A DNA stretch of 64,000 nucleotides from Agelas oroides (lineage: Eukaryota > Porifera > Demospongiae > Agelasida > Agelasidae), in contig OX422186.1 of assembly GCA_949130485.1 (NCBI GenBank), forward strand, positions 2,149,313-2,213,312, read 5' to 3'. The position numbers and the translations under genes are program-made. Shown here in pieces: positions 63,548-64,000 of the stretch. Below the pieces are notes generated by a model. The model did not search any database. It was not told where the DNA came from and was given only the letters and a program-made list of their open reading frames with translations. The stretch's first letter is position 1. Each line of letters opens with the position of its first letter.

Positions 63548-64000
63548 TCAAACACTGCTATGGGTAGGCTGTATTAGGTCTTCAAGCCAAGGTTCACGAA
63601 GCTGATCAAGGTTTGCTGATTCTGTGAGATCATTTATAGGATTATTCACTGCTTGCTTGGTCAGTTTTATGTTCAATTTCTTGAACTCTAGGTTCAGTTT
63701 AGGAGCCTTCTTCCACAGCTTGGTGTCCCTCATTTGCTGGAAGATGTGATAGGCGAGTATCCCAATGAATGTTGCAAGGGCTATGGAGACAGAGGTGTAC
63801 CCAACTGCAAGCTGATTTCCTCCTGAGTGGTTGACGTGATAGGTTGCACCAACTACAATGATCAAGTTCAGAGTAAAGGAACTTTCAAGTGCATCTAGAC
63901 ACCAGTTCTTGTAGACCCCACCACTGACCCACGCCCATATTTGAAGAATCCCAGTTCCCACTAATATTGCTAGCAGGTTAACACTGGGGTCTTGCTGATA
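63548..64000 (-). CDS. C-terminal membrane part of a beta-helix family protein (runs off the window)
   Basis: Open from the window edge to a TGA at 63550-63548. It reads 'DPSVNLLAILVGTGILQIW', 'GGVYKNWCLDALESSFTLN', then hydrophobic 'LIIVVGATYHV', 'GGNQLAVGYTSVSIALATF' and 'IGILAYHIFQQM', followed by a charged cytoplasmic tail of about 65 residues. Three to four membrane helices are evident. I associate this C-terminal multi-pass region with the sponge proteins that start with beta-helix repeats like those at 60370-62725. It is on the same strand upstream of that pseudogene, so the two are likely tandem relatives. No ligand or function is known to me. Confidence 0.75.
   Translation of the reverse strand, partial: YQQDPSVNLLAILVGTGILQIWAWVSGGVYKNWCLDALESSFTLNLIIVVGATYHVNHSGGNQLAVGYTSVSIALATFIGILAYHIFQQMRDTKLWKKAPKLNLEFKKLNIKLTKQAVNNPINDLTESANLDQLREPWLEDLIQPTHSSV

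Overview
The window looks like a piece of an animal nuclear genome, most likely a sponge (Porifera). Genes are split by GT-AG introns, intergenic DNA is full of small transposon remnants, and there are long (GT)n arrays, LTR and tyrosine-recombinase (DIRS) retrotransposons, and no operon structure. The sponge assignment is an inference. It rests mainly on the right end (60.4-64 kb), which holds two members of a beta-helix-repeat plus multi-pass-membrane family that I associate with demosponges, and on lone secreted and fibrinogen-like genes.

Layout. 0-8.4 kb: a degraded DIRS-like element (951-4199) with inverted terminal repeats, several foldback MITEs, a tRNA-like relic and two copies of a MITE family with 5-bp target duplications. 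8.4-12.1 kb: gene-poor, with an ~89-bp tandem repeat. 12.1-15.1 kb: a secreted-protein gene (13350-14108) between two copies of a local duplication, one of which carries a MITE that is absent from the other. 15.1-17.65 kb: a second, internally rearranged DIRS-like element on the minus strand. 20.16-24.21 kb: a Ty3/gypsy element with 5-bp target duplication, a nearly full polyprotein and a 3' LTR cut to 42 bp. 27.48-28.22 kb: a paralogue of the secreted gene at 13.35 kb. 31.5-34.7 kb: a possible small secreted gene and a two-exon secreted fibrinogen-like gene.

The centrepiece is a 20-exon Argonaute gene on the minus strand (58557 to 37498). Its spliced exons give an uninterrupted 873-residue AGO-clade protein with the DEDH slicer tetrad and the 5'-phosphate-binding residues of the MID pocket. 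Its introns hold Tc1/pogo-like, hAT-like, MULE-like and TTAA MITEs, a LINE 3' end, a PIF1-helicase element with 17-bp inverted ends, a 21-bp minisatellite, and CA- or CT-type simple repeats that repeatedly run right up to the 3' splice sites. The penultimate exon (carrying the catalytic His) lies between complementary purine- and pyrimidine-rich tracts.

The genes do not form a pathway. The only functional link I would draw is that a slicer-competent Argonaute sits in DNA crowded with the kinds of element that small-RNA systems restrain, and that is only context. All splice models and target duplications were read by eye; no alignments or searches were run.
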